A stretch of 64,000 nt of DNA, taken from NCBI GenBank assembly GCA_012656075.1, contig JAAKBF010000354.1, positions 248,001 through 312,000 on the forward strand. The letters are read 5' to 3'. Below are positions 23,207 to 35,013 of this stretch, one piece after another. The position numbers and the translations under genes were made by a program. Below the pieces are notes generated by a model. That model did not search any database, had not been told where the DNA came from, and worked only from the letters and a program-made list of their open reading frames with translations. The first letter of the stretch is position 1. Each line of letters starts with the position of its first letter. Origin of the DNA: Phytophthora hibernalis (Eukaryota > Oomycota > Peronosporomycetes > Peronosporales > Peronosporaceae).

Positions 23207-25706
23207 TTTGTGCAAATCAGTTTCGATTTGCCCCACGTGCAAAAGGCTGAGATGCACCCAACGATCTCGCTTTTGCACTCCCAGAACTGCATTTCTGCGT
23301 TTCCAGGCAGTAAACAAGACGGTTGTGCTTCAAAATCGAGTTTTAGCGTTTTGCACCTGCCTTTTAAGCTTGCACTTCCGCTTCGGAGTAAAGTCGTAGT
23401 TAGGATTGTCAGGTCTAATATAATCGAGCCTTTTGCCAATATACATGTATATGCAAAGCACAATATTAATACATGTATACCGTATATTTTCCTCCTAACT
23501 GTTACATTTAAGGTTCCAGCGTTGTCTTATCTTTTAAACTCGAGACTGCGTACGTAGACTATGACTGCCTCATACATGTACAAGTACGTTGGCTAAGCCT
23601 AGAGCAAGGATTTTAACTGGCGAACATTCTGCCATAACTACCATCTATCTGACTTTTGCGGTATTTGTCGTCGAATGAAAGATTGGCAATCTGCTCGCCA
23701 GGCGGATCACGCAGGTGTTTTCACGTAAAGCTCAAAGCAAGAGTCACTTCAATTTCTGGACCATATTCTCTGGATATTTTCCTACTGTACTGTACGAATA
23801 TTATTCGTACATGTATGTCAACAATACAAACTGAAAAAATATTTCAGCACACGGCGGGCTTAATCAGCACTGCTCATACCGGTACATGTAGGAACCTCTG
23901 AGCCCCTAAATGAATGGGTATCCCACCCACAACAGTGTTAGATGAGCCCCTCCACTTTAACCCTCCATTCAGTTGACTACGCTACACATAATACAAGTTT
24001 TCCGTACCAGTCCGTGTGAAAGGCTACATGTATCGGATATGAATCACATGAAAATAATACTTCGAAGTATTGGGTAAAATAGAAGTTCGACCTTCGGTGA
24101 CTAACTTTTTAATAAATAAATTAAAATTGTCTAAAATTTTCTCGAAAATAGAATATCACATACATTTCAAGTAATTACAACGTACATGTACTTCGAAGCA
24201 TCCATGTAAGAAAAAGTTCGCGGTACCGGTATTCTTACTTCGAAGTACGGAAATTTATGCGACATTCTTTTTTGAACAAGTTCTAGGAATTTAAATTCCT
24301 TTATTAATGAACCGGTATTATAAAGGGTAGGTCAAACTTCAATTTTACCTGTAGCCCAGAACACTAATGGGTACTATTTTCAAGTCTGGGTTACCTACCG
24401 GATGGCAATGCAACGTGTCTTCTATAGTTCCCCTGCACGCCGGGGTTGGTCGACACGGTGCCAATTGCGAATCCAAAGTCCGTCAGGCCGTCGAGTCCAG
24501 AACTTCTGTCCTCGCGCCGGTGTGTGCCCGTCTGGCAGCACAACCTACTTTATTTCGTCCAGTCTCAATCAATACACTACTCGCTTCACGTACACTACCC
24601 GCTGTCTTGGTGCCTAGCTTCGACCTGTAGCCAACGCTCATTTAGCCACTCGGACCTCTACGCATCGGGCGCCCGTCCTCGTGTCGCAGCCGTTCAGTGA
24701 ACTCGGACCGTCACTGCAGTCCTGTGCCACTTCGTAGCCTCCGCCCGTCACCAGTACACGCTAGCCGCGTACGTGTCGCTCGTTCGTCCGTCCGTTCGCC
24801 CGTTCGTTCGTCCAAAGTAGCCTTCCGTCAACCACCGTACGAAATCTCCAGTGCGCCGTTCGAAGGTGTTCGTCGCCGTCCACCGTCGCTTCGAGATCAA
24901 TCTGCTTCGTTCACCGCCGATTGAAGAGTTCCAGTTGCGCTCTCCAGCGCAGATTCGAGAGTGAGCGCTCTGTTTGCTCGTCAGGCGCCCAAACTCTTCT
25001 CACCCAGCGTCCAGGGTGCGTGCTACAGATCGCCAGAGGGTCGCTGCCACTCTTCGTCACGCTCGGCTACCGCCCGTACGCCCTTCTGCCAGGCAGTCGC
25101 CCAACCAGTCGCCGCTCGCTCGCCCAGTGTACCGCCCAAGCCATCGCCCAGCCAGTCTCCGTCCGTTCGTTCATCCTGCTGGCCATCGTCATTGGCCAGC
25201 CTGTCTTCGTCCGTGCGCCCATTCTGTTCGTCACGTCCGTCCGTTCGTCCATTCCGTTCATCACATCCGTCCATCCGGTCATTCCGTCGGCAGTCGTGCG
25301 AGGAGGACCTACTCTTGGCAACCAAAATTATTGCACCTGCACCTATACTATACTAACAGCACTTTTAAAATCCGACCGGCACGGTGCGAACATGAGCTTC
25401 ACTCAACATGCATATCTAATACTGCCAATCGTTTGACAGCACTGAAAATGAAATTGCAGCACTCACATCAATATCGGCCAATCTAAATACTCCAAATTTT
25501 GATTTTCATCCAATAAAAACACGCAAACTCACCAAAATCCGCCTTTGCCAGTCATTTCCACTTACGCTCCACCAAGCCACCGACCGACTCAACGCTCTAA
25601 GCCATGCCCCGCTACCTCCCTGGGTCAACCTCGCTATCGCGCTTCCGCGCTCCGACGCGGACAACCTCCTGAGACCTTTAAAAGCTTCAAAATCAGCAAG
25701 AGCGAC
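23207..25706. other. Intergenic with a CGTC/CGTT-rich simple region
   Basis: From 23.2 to 24.35 kb the DNA is AT-rich with several TACATGTA and TTCGAA words. From about 24.77 to 25.3 kb it becomes a C/T-rich array built on CGTCCGTT-type units. That array opens long frames on both strands (Arg/Ser/Pro-rich), which I treat as artefacts of the composition. Confidence 0.5.
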
Positions 25707-27475
25707 ATGGTGCAGTGCTGCATCTGTACGGTTGCGGCACCTCACGGGATGCGAGCCCGGCTACTAGTCTGCACGTGCGATGCATGCACGGTGGCTGGGC
25801 GCGGCGTGAAATGCCCGTGGCGTGGACGTGTGAGGACGTGCCAGACGCTGAATGTGGACGAGATTTACGCCCACGCTACGCCAGTTCGTTCATCGCCGAA
25901 GCCAAAGCTTTCTTCGGCTATGAAGGAAGTGGCTCGAGACTGGGCGGCGCAAGGACTCCGTCCACTGAGGGTCTGGCATGGCCTCATGCGGCGTTTCAAC
26001 TTGGACGAAGCGTCGATGCCTAGTCCAACGCTTCGTCCACAATTACGTGGTGGGCACTCGGTGGTAGCGACCTGCTCGGCGTTGTCCGCCTAAAGATTAA
26101 AGCGGGCGGATACACCGGCCTGGAAGAGGAGACAACGGCGTTTACGTTGTCGTGGTGCAACGATCGGGAAGGAAGACCTATCGTTGGGAACGGAACTGAC
26201 CAAGATGCATTTGTGGTGGGCATGACAACGAAGAAGTTGCTCCGCCATGCAGACAGAGATCCGGATTCTTTCATCTTGCATGTGGACGCCACCTACAAGC
26301 TGTCCCAGGTAGGGTATCCAGTGGTTGTTGTGGGTGTCTCTGATAGAGTTAGGCACTTCCATCTGCTAGCTGTCTTTATTGTCTCGCAAGAGACTCAAGA
26401 CCAGTACACCGAAGTACTATCGAGTATGTGCAGAATATATCAGCTGGTGACTGGAAAAATTCTGCAAGTGCAGTATGCCATGGGAGACGCAGATCGCGCG
26501 CAGCGGAATGCACTTCAAGAGGTGTTTGGTACCAACGCCACCTTTCGCTTTCTAATGTGCTTTTTCCATGTGACCAAGAAAGTCTACGAAAAGACACGGT
26601 GTCTTGACTCAAGTGTCGCCGCAATGGTGATGAGTCACGTTCACGAGCTGCACTTTACTGCTAGTGACGTTGAGTATCAGCGAAAGCTAGAGGACGTGAA
26701 AAGTGAGTGGGCAAAGTGGTCACAGCTTGCTAAATGTTTACTTACTTTCATAAAGTATGGCTGGACGAGGGTGTGAAGCGTTGGCAATGCTTCCACACAC
26801 CTACTGGTTTCGCCACCACGAACAACCCCTGCGAGAAGTTTAATGCCGCTATCAAGCGCGACGTCACGATGCGGCGCAGATTGAAGGCTGGAGCGCTAAT
26901 TGAGCAGCTTATGATACTCTGCAGTGGGGAGAGCTTGCGCGCCAAGCTGTTCGCGACTGCAACGACTTTCACCGACCGCCTTGCACGACGTGCGCGCGCT
27001 CTGACGCGGGACGGGCTTCTGTACGAGAAAACATACGAGCGCAGCAGCATCGAGTTCCTTCTTGCCGAAGCGCCATCCCTCGAGCGGACTAACTGCATGC
27101 ATGTGATGGCGCGCCGGTGACGAGGGTGTTTGATGTCCTCGACCACCGCTCACGAGAGAACCTCCCGTCACAGCCCAGTTCAACAACCAGACAGCGAAGA
27201 TGGAGCGGCATGGCATGCCGACGGGCGGGTGGGAGGTCGACGTTCAGGCTCGGACGTGCCCGTGTCGCTTCAACATGAAGCACGGCTCTTGTGTCCACGT
27301 CCTCTTCGCGCTTGGTGCGGTGGGCACAGTAGACGCAACCGGCCGCGAGACGTTGTTTTATCGTGGAACAAACAAGAGGAAGCGTGCTCAAGCTAACTCG
27401 CAGCCATCGGGACGTCCTCGCATCAGCGGTCAAGCTCTAGCCATGGTAAACCAAACAAACACAGTGATCAGCTAG
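25707..27475 (+). pseudogene. Mutator-like (MULE) transposase with SWIM zinc finger, frame-broken
   Basis: From ATG 25707 there is a Cys-rich N-terminal module (CTCDACTVAGRGVKCPWRGR) and a helical linker. The MULE catalytic domain follows, with ILHVDATYKL at about 26275-26304 (first Asp), YAMGDADRAQRNAL at about 26475-26515 (second Asp) and FLMCFFHVTKKV. Next come FATTNNPCEKFNAAIKRD and a C-terminal SWIM finger CPCRFNMKHGSCVHV (CxC...CxH) at about 27258-27302. The reading frame must change near 26040, 26750, 27115 and 27165. The domains are otherwise well kept, so the breaks may be partly sequence error. MULE transposases cut and paste DNA; the SWIM finger is thought to help DNA or protein binding. 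I could not find long terminal inverted repeats. Confidence 0.75.
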
Positions 27476-30400
27476 AAAACACGAAACATCAACAGTCAAT
27501 ATAATATCAAGGGTTGGATTCTTACCAATTCAATACTGAAGGCATGCAGCCCTGTAGCACACTAAATCGTTGTGCATGGCAACGTGAACCTCTATCTTGC
27601 ACGGAACTGCCAGATTCCATACACACCCACCGATTCCATACGCCTGCGCTTCATGCGCGTCCGACCATCAGCTCTCGCGATACGCTCTCTTGCGCGAGCT
27701 TCTCCTTCTTCACCTCGCCCGTCAGAGTGCCCACATGGACACTGGTGCCTTGGCTGTCGGCGCCGCCCGCTTTACACATCATCCAAAGTGAAGGTTGGTA
27801 ACTAGGGTGCGGCAGTAGGGTCCACCAGCAGTATTGCCGACACAACCCAAAAGGCAGCCTGCCTGCCGCCCTTTCGGGTCATTTCACATCTCTGGATGAG
27901 TCCTGGGCGGCGGCGCACACTGGAGGAGCGAGCGAAAGGGCCCGTCGGATGTGGTCCGAGGTCCGTGCGAGGTCTTGGGGTGTCGGTACGGCCGGCGGCA
28001 GCGCGGCCATCTTCGCTAGGCGAGGCGAGGCGTGATGCGATATGCGAGAGGGCCCACAGTCGAATACCTGGTAGTAACTACCAGGTAGTCATATCGAATG
28101 GACCAGACTGATCACAACCCCACGAATACCGCCACGCATGACGCGTCGTGTCTGCGCGCAACTGGACTGTCTCGGTAAAGTGCCAGCAGGTTTATTGCAG
28201 TGCTGAGCGCGTTTTCTACCAGTGTTTTTGACATTTCCTCTCGTGCGAGTTGCTGGCAGCCGCCGCCGCCACCCTGTTACAGCAATTTAGCAATTGAACT
28301 TGCACTACACCGGAGGACGGGTGTCAGGGATGCCCAGAGGACGCAGAGTGCAAATTCAAAGATGTCACGATCACACACATCGCTTGGGACTGTAAACGCG
28401 AGCTGGACACGATGTCTGGCACACTGACTTGATCATTAAGTCTCCTGTGACTGTCTTGAAAGCTACAAGGGTTATTTTGCTTCGCGACAAGCGCCACCCA
28501 TCGGACAACGTCTACAACATGATTTCGCGAAGATATGGCAAGTGGAGAAAGAAAAATTCATTGACGCTAGGTCGCCTATGGTTGGCATTGTACATCATTG
28601 GATACGCTCTCTCATGGCAAACTCGAAGTCACGTGGTTCATGATGGTCAATAATGGCAGGCAACTCAACAGCTTGAATTTATGTGGACCTCTAGTATCCG
28701 GCAACTCAAAGCGGTTGCACCGTTCGGGGGTTCGGATCATTGGTCATTTCAGCTGTAACACTGATCCTAATCCACCCTATCCTGGATAATCGGCCTGTAT
28801 CAAGTGCTATTGATCCCGTACCAGAACTAGATCCTGATACAATGATACATGTATTAATACTTCCTGAAGTATCTGATACTACGAAGTACTGTGTATTATC
28901 CATTATTAAATGCCAAAATAGGCAGGGTATGGGAAATACAATATTAAATGCTACGCGGTGCCATGGTGTACCGAAGAACACAATAATAGTTGTTGCAATA
29001 GTTACAATATAATTTTAGGGAGTAGAAAAGCCATCCACGCACGTGATTAAGCTAAAACATAATCTCCCAGATGTTTGGTGCAGCGTGGGAGAGGTAAAGA
29101 CACGTTTGCATCACGAAAACAGTATTTCATCCCCGGAAAAAATGTATTATAATAAATAGTAATGATATTTTTACCACATTTACTGCTAATATTATTGTGC
29201 AACGATACCGAGGCGTATTGATGTTATTCACATCTACTATCCTGGATAACTGGTTCTTCACTTTTTATAAGTAAAAATACTAAACTTGCACTTTACGTTC
29301 AATTGTGCAAGCTGTTCAAGCTCACTTTGACGCCACAACGCTTCGAGATGCTTGCGTTTTTGCGTGCGAACCTTGACTAATGGGGCGCGGACACGCTAAC
29401 GAGTATCCCTACTGCCGACACTGACTTTAATTACAGTAGAAGTGAGAACACAATACAATAGCTCCATTTCTTCATTATTGTTCAGTACGTTTGTCAATTC
29501 AATTAATACAATTCTTTATTGTAATGTCCGAGCACTGGACTGGCCCAGAGGAGAAGAGGTTGCACACGAGCCTAACGGTTGGAGAAAGAAAAATACAATA
29601 CTATTCTGTTCAATTTTAATTATACTTAAATGCGTTAAAAGCAATAATAAATTATTCTGTCTGTATAATATCCATAATATAATCAGGCTGAACGTAGGGT
29701 GTTTTCCGTGCCAGGTCACTGTACCAGTTCGTCACCTCCAACATGTATTCGTCTTTCTTCACGGACTCAACCATATTCATTGACAACGCCGACATACCGG
29801 TGTGTGGCGATGCGCGCCATTTCTGCGGCATCTACCGGTAATTTTTCTTATAGTGGTTAATTTTTTAAAGATAAGCGGTCACTCCGTCACGCAAAACTAC
29901 CCCGTTTTCAGCATCGCATACGCTCATACCCTGATTTGCCGAAAGCTCTTATACGGTATTGCGCGAGTTCTATAATATATAACTCGCGTTACAGTATTAT
30001 ACTGTAACGAGTCGTTATTAACGAGAGAACTCCTTATACTTTACTTCGAAGTATGTGTTAATCATTTGAAAGTTTATTAAGTGAATTTTTCTACAATGTT
30101 CAGCTACCGGTATGTCCCTGTTTAAGAATTTCCCTCCATGACTGAACTTCTCGATTGGATAGTGAGTCTTAGCGCTGTGTAATCATTGATTAGTGCTTTG
30201 TTGCCATAGCTATCATCGAAGTCAACAGACTCACTTGCAAAAGATCGCAATGGACGACTCAAAAAGCGTCATCCGAGACGCTTTTTGAGTCGTCCATTGT
30301 TACAAAGTCTTTGTCAAAGACTTAAAAAATATCAGGAAATTAAACAAGGTTACTGAATCCGAACTTTACGGTAAATGGACCGTTCACAAACAGAGAAAAC

Positions 30401-30600
30401 AGTCCAAAATCTTTTGCTTTTCGATTCATACTACTACTAGCAACACACGTAAGGAGCTACCTCAAGTAAAAGAAGCCTTCCTGCCATTGAAATATTCCAA
30501 CGCCATCGAACCTGTTCTTACTGATTCGAGATCAACGGAGTTTTCTCGGTGACCACCTTTATCTCTATAGGAGCCTCAAGCTGCGGTATGCCAGGAGATC
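27476..30600. other. Intergenic; hairpins and a possible LINE scrap
   Basis: Around 28290-28430 the plus strand can be read as a Cys/His-rich segment (CQGCPEDAECKF...THIAWDCKRE) resembling the zinc-binding end of LINE reverse transcriptases; this is weak. ACCTGGTAGT/ACTACCAGGT (about 28066-28086) and GTTACAGTA/TACTGTAAC (about 29989-30009) are small hairpins. From 28.7 to 30.5 kb the DNA is AT-rich with no gene. Confidence 0.4.
30248..30299. repeat. Perfect 23-bp inverted repeat with 6-base loop
   Basis: Arms at 30248-30270 and 30277-30299 are exact reverse complements (core GACGACTCAAAAAGCGTC). A smaller stem (AAGTCTTT/AAAGACTT) follows directly at about 30305-30323. It lies about 300 bases beyond the stop codon of the minus-strand CNNM gene. 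Confidence 0.9.
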
Positions 30601-32011
30601 TCATGGAGCTAGCAGTTGCAGATTCGGCAGCCTGTTTTGAGCGGCGGCTTTTAACGCGGCGACGGGCACGGTCAGCCAGTAGACGAAGGCGCTTTTTACA
30701 AAAGCCGATCCAGCTCCCTTTACGACCCTGCGGTAACGAGCTTGCCAGTAGTCCACGATATCATGCACATATACATCGCTTTCGTCCTCAATTTCCTCCT
30801 GGATGAGTTCTTCAATCACGTCTTCGATGGTCACGATGCCGTCGAACACGACCGTTTCAGGGATTTCTTCCTCTGAACGCCAACACCTCAACACCAAGTC
30901 GACATCCTGAGAGACCAGAGCGATGTGCGAGCGACCCTTCTGAAACTCGTTCAATATGGCGTAGCACGACTCCTTGGGGCCCACCATAATGGGTTTGCGC
31001 AGGATCAGGTCCCTGATCGGACGACGGTCGTCTGGGTCCAACACGATGAGCTTTTGACGAGAAGCAGTCCCACGATGTTAGACTTGTGCTTCTCATACAC
31101 CGGAATACGGCTGTGTCCAGAGGCCAGAACGCTAGCCAGCATGTCTGGAGACAACTCCGTATCGAGTTCCAGCATGTACACGTCCTGCATGGGAATCATC
31201 ACCTCTGCGACCGTCTTGGAAGCCAAGTCCAGAGCACCGTGGATGATAGTCACTTCATCCACATGAAGCCGTGTACCTTGAGCAGAGTCCTCGTACAGCG
31301 AGTGCGGCGTCAGCAGCGGTTGTTTGTCTCCAATCGCAGACATCGTCGTGACAGTGTGAGAGTGTGTCGGCGTGTCCGCAACCTGGCGCATGTGGTCAAT
31401 AAAGGTCCTTCGCGCCACGTCGTTCTCGCGCTGCAGCGTAACCAGGGCCTTGATCTCCTTGCGTTTGTACTGCGCCGGATCGTGGTCATCTCCGAGCCAC
31501 ATGTCGAGCACGCGGCTGATCGGATAAGCGATCGGGCACGTGATGGCCATCAAAAGCCTCACAAAGGACACAACATTGCAGCGATCTTCAATTGATTCGG
31601 CCCCGTGAAGACCGCGGACGGGATGATCTCTCCAAACAGCAGCACGCACGTCACCGACAGCAAGATGGAAATTGCTTCCGGCACCAACTTGTTGAGGAAA
31701 ATGGGGAGAGCTTCGTTGGCGCTTGCGTTGACAATGAGTAGCGTCACCAGTAGCAAGTGGTGCTTGGTGAGTACTGGCAGCACCTGTTTGGCGTACCGCT
31801 TCTCCTCGTCCGAGCCCTCCATTTCGAGGATGCGCATGTTAAGCATGTCCAGGGACAAGAGGCCCATGGTCAGACCCGCCATCATTCCGGCCGCGCAGAT
31901 GAGCACCATGGACATCATCAGGTACAGGTAGAAGGACGCGGGGTCGCACCAAGGCGTGAAGAACTCGCAGTCGTGGTCCGCAGCCATGACGATGGAAGGG
32001 GGCGGCAGCAT
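30601..32011 (-). CDS. CNNM/Mam3-type membrane protein (DUF21 plus CBS pair), frame-broken
   Basis: From ATG 32011 (alternatively 31987) a short N-terminus leads into a DUF21 membrane domain: three to four hydrophobic helices (YLYLMMSMVLICAAGMMAGLTMG, LLLVTLLIVNASANEALPIFL, ISILLSVTCVLLFGEIIPSAVF). The GEI-P signature and IAYPISRVLD follow. A CBS pair comes next, with VAEVMIPMQDVYML, SGHSRIPVYE, a nucleotide-facing SHIALV segment and FDGIVTIEDVIEELIQEEI near the C-terminus. Family members (human CNNM, yeast Mam3) are involved in Mg2+ or other divalent-cation homeostasis at membranes. Two frame slips, near 31575 and 31050 (a run of four A where five would restore frame), interrupt an otherwise clean protein. 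It is the most distal of three minus-strand genes in the island. No introns are evident. Confidence 0.85.
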
Positions 32012-32240
32012 TGACAGTGGGGTCGGGGGTACTGGAGATCCGTCGGTGGTGGAGGAGGATGGAGTTTGCACACTGCCAGCAGCTCTTCTTGGTCCCAAGA
32101 CGTCGGAATAGACAGCGTGATCGTGGGTAACTTTTTATGGACCAATTTTAATGTGGGAGTTTGTAAAGAGCACAATTGTGTCGCAGATACCATGGACAAA
32201 ACACGATGCAGAAGATACAATTGGTGATAGGTAAATGACA

Positions 32241-33304
32241 CTACAGTACCGCCAATCGCACCTGATACGGCCACAAAATCTCCCGCGATGCTGCGTCACC
32301 TAAAATTGCTACGGCTTCCTTCTTGGTCTTGACGGCGCGAGCCTTGGGTTTGATGCCTTCCTCTACTGTTGGTGCGATCTCCACCGAGATTTCCGCTGTA
32401 GAAATGGAGGACGGAACAACGTTAGCCTTTTGTAGAATTACAATTGACAGAGCTCGGTCCGCACCTGTTTCGATTGCAGTGGCAGGAGCCTCGGGCATGG
32501 CTGCAGCAAGAGCGTCCGCTTCCATCTTCTCGATTTCGGCCAGCTCGCTGAGCACGGCGTCTTCGTCCTCGACGGTCAAGCTGCCACCAATAATCCTGCT
32601 GATTTCCTGTTGTCCCAACAATATTCACGCAAACAGCAAACAAGATCGTGAGGTCAGATATCTCCCACCCAGCAGCTACAGTATTGCATGACGCACATTT
32701 GCCGTCGCCTGTGCTTCTTCCGTCTCCATCATCAGCTCCTCAACAGCTTCAACAGTCATTTCCTACAGCAAAATTCAACCATTAGTCCACAAAACAAACC
32801 TTCGCCCTCTGCTACTAAAGCCCAGCATCAACGCACGAACCTTGTGGATCGCGTTCAGGATGGAGTTGCCCGCCTTCAGTCCCTCAAACACCTGCAGCTG
32901 CTGCGTCTCCACTCGACCGTGTCCAGCATGCCCAGCACCTGGATCAAGTGCTCGTCCGCCTGGTGCATCTGCTGCTCTTGTACTTCTTGAGCTTCAACGC
33001 CAGCTTCGCGCGGTCCTAAAGTGTATCAATCAGCACAGGTTAGTCCCCAACTACTCAATAAAATAACTACACAGCAATTTAACGCACCCTCTTGCCGGCC
33101 TGCAGCAGCCTCTTGGCGCTGTCGTGCAGCTGGTTGGCCTCGATGTCCAGTCGCGCCTGGTACTTCTTCAGTCGGTCGCGGGCATTCTTGAGGTCCAGGA
33201 TGGCCTTGTCCTGGACGTGATCTGCGCCCGCACGCCGCTCGCTCCTGTGTCAGCGCCTGTGCTTGAGGACGACTGCTGCTTGTTCTGGAGCTGGAGCTGC
33301 CCAT
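32241..33304 (-). CDS. VPS20: CHMP6/VPS20, ESCRT-III subunit (four exons, frame-broken)
   Basis: Exons on the minus strand are 33304-33088, 33015-32841, 32762-32697 and 32606-32241, all with GT-AG borders and introns of 72, 78 and 90 bases. They encode the Snf7 fold: DKAILDLKNARDRLKKYQARL (basic helix 1), HQADEHLIQVLGMLDTVEW and GLKAGNSILNAIHK (helix 2-3), EMTVEAVEELMMETEEAQA, and the acidic EISRIIGGSLTVEDEDAVL with LSELAEIEKME, the part that in CHMP6 precedes the C-terminus. CHMP6/VPS20 links ESCRT-II to ESCRT-III and nucleates Snf7 filaments during multivesicular body sorting. The family normally has an N-terminal myristoylated Gly; the start MGS or MGQ here fits. At least three single-base slips (near 33230, 32975 and 32910) are needed. 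The exact C-terminus is uncertain. Confidence 0.85.
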
Positions 33305-33329
33305 GCTGCCGGCAGGAAGTGGCGTCGTC

Positions 33330-33346
33330 AAAATTTGGAAAATGCG
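33330..33346 (-). promoter_or_regulatory. Candidate initiator of CHMP6/VPS20
   Basis: The minus strand reads GCATTTTCCAAATTTTG about 25-40 bases upstream of ATG 33304. It matches the combined oomycete initiator and flanking promoter element (CATTTYC followed by AAWTTT) well. Confidence 0.5.
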
Positions 33347-33467
33347 ATTGATTTGTAAAAACGCTGATTTAACTGGTTCTTACTGGTTGAAATGCAGCTG
33401 ATTACCACGGCAGTAACCATCATCATGGTTTGATGTGCTTTTACGGTATTAATACTTGTCGAACTGG

Positions 33468-34746
33468 TTAGAGACGGCTGGATGTGGACTTTGGCCCCAA
33501 TGCGAGCGCCACTTTCGAGTGCGTTTGATGACCCAACAGGTTCGTGATGAAGTCGCCCGCTGCTATCACTTTCTGGAGGTTGACGCCGGTTTGGATGCCC
33601 AGGCCGTGCACCATGTACAGGACGTCCTCGGTGGCAACGTTCCCGGAAGCTCCGCTGGCGTACGGACAGCCACCGAGACCAGCCACGGAGCTGTCCACGA
33701 CAGCAACGCCCTCCTGAATATGCCAAATATTGTCGTGTGAGGTGAGAACGTGGGCGGAAAATAGGTTATCTTACCTGCAGCGCGATCAGGATGTTGGACA
33801 GCGCTTGACCATAGGTGTTGTGGAAATGCACGGCGAGGCGATCAACAGGGACAACTTGTTTTGTGGCGTGCAGCATGGCCAACGTAGATGCTGGAAGCAA
33901 TCACAACAGAACCGTGTTAGGTGTCAAACAACAAGTTCGCACCACTACGAAAGCTTACCTGGGTTGCCAACCCCAATGGTGTCGCCCAAAGATACTTCGT
34001 AGCAGCCCATCTCGAGCATCTTTAGAGCTACTGCAGCGACGGTTGACGGCTCCACGGGACCTTGGTACGGGCAGCCTAGCACGCAAGAAACATACCTACA
34101 GGCCGACGACATTACCAGAGCACATCAAACAAACAACGACGCATCTCCTTACCCACGGACACGGATACCAAGACTGCTCGCTTTCTCACACACAGGACGG
34201 AAGCGGTCTAGACTTTCCTCAATCGAGCAGTTGATGTTCTTCTGGCTGAAAGCTTCCGACGCCGCCCCGAAGATGGCCACCTCCTTTGCCCCCGCAGCAG
34301 CAGCACTGTCGAACCCCTGCACGAGCGTTCACACAACCTCATTAACCCAACTCTACAAATGGATCACTCAACACCTCCCCACCTTAATATTCGGCGTCAG
34401 AACGGGGTACGACACGCCCTCCTTGCGCGTGATCGCCTTCAGAACGTCGGCATTGTCGGCCATCTGCAGTTCTCCATGAGCTAAAATCCTCCAACATTTT
34501 AATGCAATCGCTCACCTGCGGAACCCACTTGGGAGACACGAAGGACGTGGCCTCAATGGCCGACAGTCCCGTGTCCGACAGCAGATTGACCAGCTTCACC
34601 TTGTCGGGCGTCGACACGAGCGTCTTCTCATTCTGCAGTCCGTCACGCGGCCCCACCTCCACGATCTTCACAAAGCGCGGGTATCCCATCGCAGCCGTCG
34701 ACCCCATCGCCCGCGTCGTCAGCCTCTGCATCCCTCGCACCTTCAT
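33468..34746 (-). CDS. HMGCL: Hydroxymethylglutaryl-CoA lyase, mitochondrial (six exons, intact)
   Basis: Exons at 34746-34516, 34463-34383, 34316-34153, 34095-33959, 33890-33775 and 33713-33468 splice with GT-AG introns of 52-68 bases to 324 residues in one open frame, the size of human HMGCL. The enzyme splits HMG-CoA into acetoacetate and acetyl-CoA, the last step of leucine breakdown. Visible motifs are VEVGPRDGLQNE (active-site Arg-Asp near the N-terminus), IEATSFVSPKWVPQ, LGDTIGVGNP, AVHFHNTYGQALSN (metal-binding His pair) and GLGGCPYASGASGNVATED, which holds the catalytic Cys loop. The chosen start (MKVRGMQRLTTRAMG) gives a basic presequence suited to mitochondrial import. An in-frame ATG at 34815 would add 23 residues without targeting character. 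The C-terminus STSSRL resembles neither a clear peroxisomal tripeptide nor anything else notable. Confidence 0.95.
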
Positions 34747-34815
34747 CGTCCAGCAGCTCTTCAGCAGCTCTTCAAGTGTGTCAGGTACTTCAACGATTGC
34801 AAGGGGTAGGGTCAT

Positions 34816-35013
34816 TTAAATAGATCGACCCAAAATACGGTTTCAACCTCGCCCAAACCGCGTTATCTTGGGTTCCGTGTCCACTAAATTGGGTTCCTGC
34901 GTTGGCGCCAGTCATTCATAACGTCTGCCATACGTAGACCAAGTGGTTTGCTTCAGTATCAAAACAGGACGGTCACGGGTGGTTGGCTTCGAAACGACCT
35001 TCACTCTGACACC
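34816..35013. promoter_or_regulatory. Short divergent promoter between HMG-CoA lyase and UTP10
   Basis: Fewer than 200 bases separate the first in-frame ATG of the lyase (34815) and the UTP10 start (35014). GTCATTCATAACG at 34911-34923 matches the oomycete initiator core on the plus strand, about 100 bases before the UTP10 ATG. I see no equally good match on the minus strand. The two genes may share upstream elements. Confidence 0.45.

Noticed and set aside
24921..25486. Overlapping long frames on both strands (Arg/Ser/Pro-rich)
   Set aside because: They arise from the CGTC/CGTT-rich repeat; several frames are open at once and none has protein-like composition.
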